Source: a virus. From it: 45,587 nucleotides of DNA. The DNA lies in IMG/VR virus record IMGVR_UViG_3300021363_000008, positions 1-45,587 of that record, one strand, 5' to 3'. Made by a program: the position numbers and the translations under genes. Each line of letters opens with the position of its first letter. Within the stretch, counting starts at the first letter, position 1. Below, one piece after another: positions 45,530 to 45,587 of this stretch. The notes under the pieces were generated by a model. That model was not told where the DNA came from. It did no database searches and saw only the letters and a program-made list of their open reading frames with translations.

Positions 45530-45587
45530 TTACGAAGCTTCATCGCTGGCCTTGGGGAGCCGCCGGGTGATGCCCCCCCCCCCGACG
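45530..45587 (-). CDS. C-terminal tail of a gene entering from the right edge
   Basis: The minus-strand frame is open from the edge to TAA at 45532-45530 (ending R-L-P-K-A-S-D-E-A-S). It is in frame with the partial gene at 1-176 if the ends are joined. An 11-base C run (45573-45583) near the edge may reflect sequencing or assembly limits. Confidence 0.45.
   Translation of the reverse strand, partial: VGGGGITRRLPKASDEAS

Noticed and set aside
45573-45583. C11 run as a phase-variable tract
   Set aside because: It sits at the window edge and may be an assembly or sequencing artefact; the full gene is not visible.
1-45587. CRISPR arrays, tRNA genes, insertion sequences, integrase, DNA polymerase
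   Set aside because: None was seen in either strand. A tRNAscan or HMM search would be needed to exclude short or degenerate cases.

Overview
The window (about two-thirds GC, 45.6 kb) is a near-complete or complete genome of a tailed phage with a contractile tail (myovirus morphology). It carries terminase, portal, DUF2184-type capsid, DUF3383-type sheath, DUF3277-type tube, tape measure and a full baseplate set. I see no integrase, DNA polymerase, helicase, tRNA or CRISPR. The host is not shown directly. High GC and a lipoprotein with a long Gly/Ala/Thr-rich linker, a style common in Myxococcota, suggest a myxobacterium-like host; this is inference. Joining the two ends keeps the end-spanning minus-strand gene open and in frame, so the window may be a closed, circularly permuted genome.

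Layout. (1) 8119 down to 1, minus strand: a tightly overlapped early operon with small zinc-binding proteins, a YqaJ exonuclease, a putative annealing protein, a coiled-coil protein, an HNH nuclease, a DUF5131 protein, an ASCH-like protein and DUF1643. It continues across the ends into 45487-41393: a DNA methyltransferase overlapping a PLP-dependent lyase-like gene, then the two terminase subunits. (2) 8205-13280, plus strand: a divergent early operon with a ribbon-helix-helix protein, a GIY-YIG/ribbon-helix-helix fusion, many small unknown proteins and the endolysin. (3) 16675-13286, minus: an HTH regulator with a consensus promoter and operator, a lipoprotein, membrane and holin-like proteins, a RuvC-like resolvase and a zinc-ribbon protein. 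(4) 36117-16756, minus: head and tail genes in the usual order. (5) 36156-41351: the portal gene on the plus strand, a minus-strand block of small unknown genes, and a plus-strand cargo unit with a secreted peptide.

Most notable is the Mu gpF-like head protein. It carries a 321-residue intein, and the same DNA read on the other strand encodes a complete homing endonuclease (34333-35220) lying entirely inside the intein. Other non-standard signals are: a -1 frameshift site (TTTTTTT) in the tail-assembly chaperone; a nested scaffold start in the head protease; three leader hairpins that would hide ribosome binding sites or start codons of plus-strand genes; a 22-bp element repeated upstream of two plus-strand units; a cluster of CCTTGATC iterons around the small-terminase start (candidate pac site); and a (TCGG)8 tract in the 5' end of the methyltransferase gene.

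Gene functions come from recognising protein families by eye. RNA structures were found by eye and not folded computationally.
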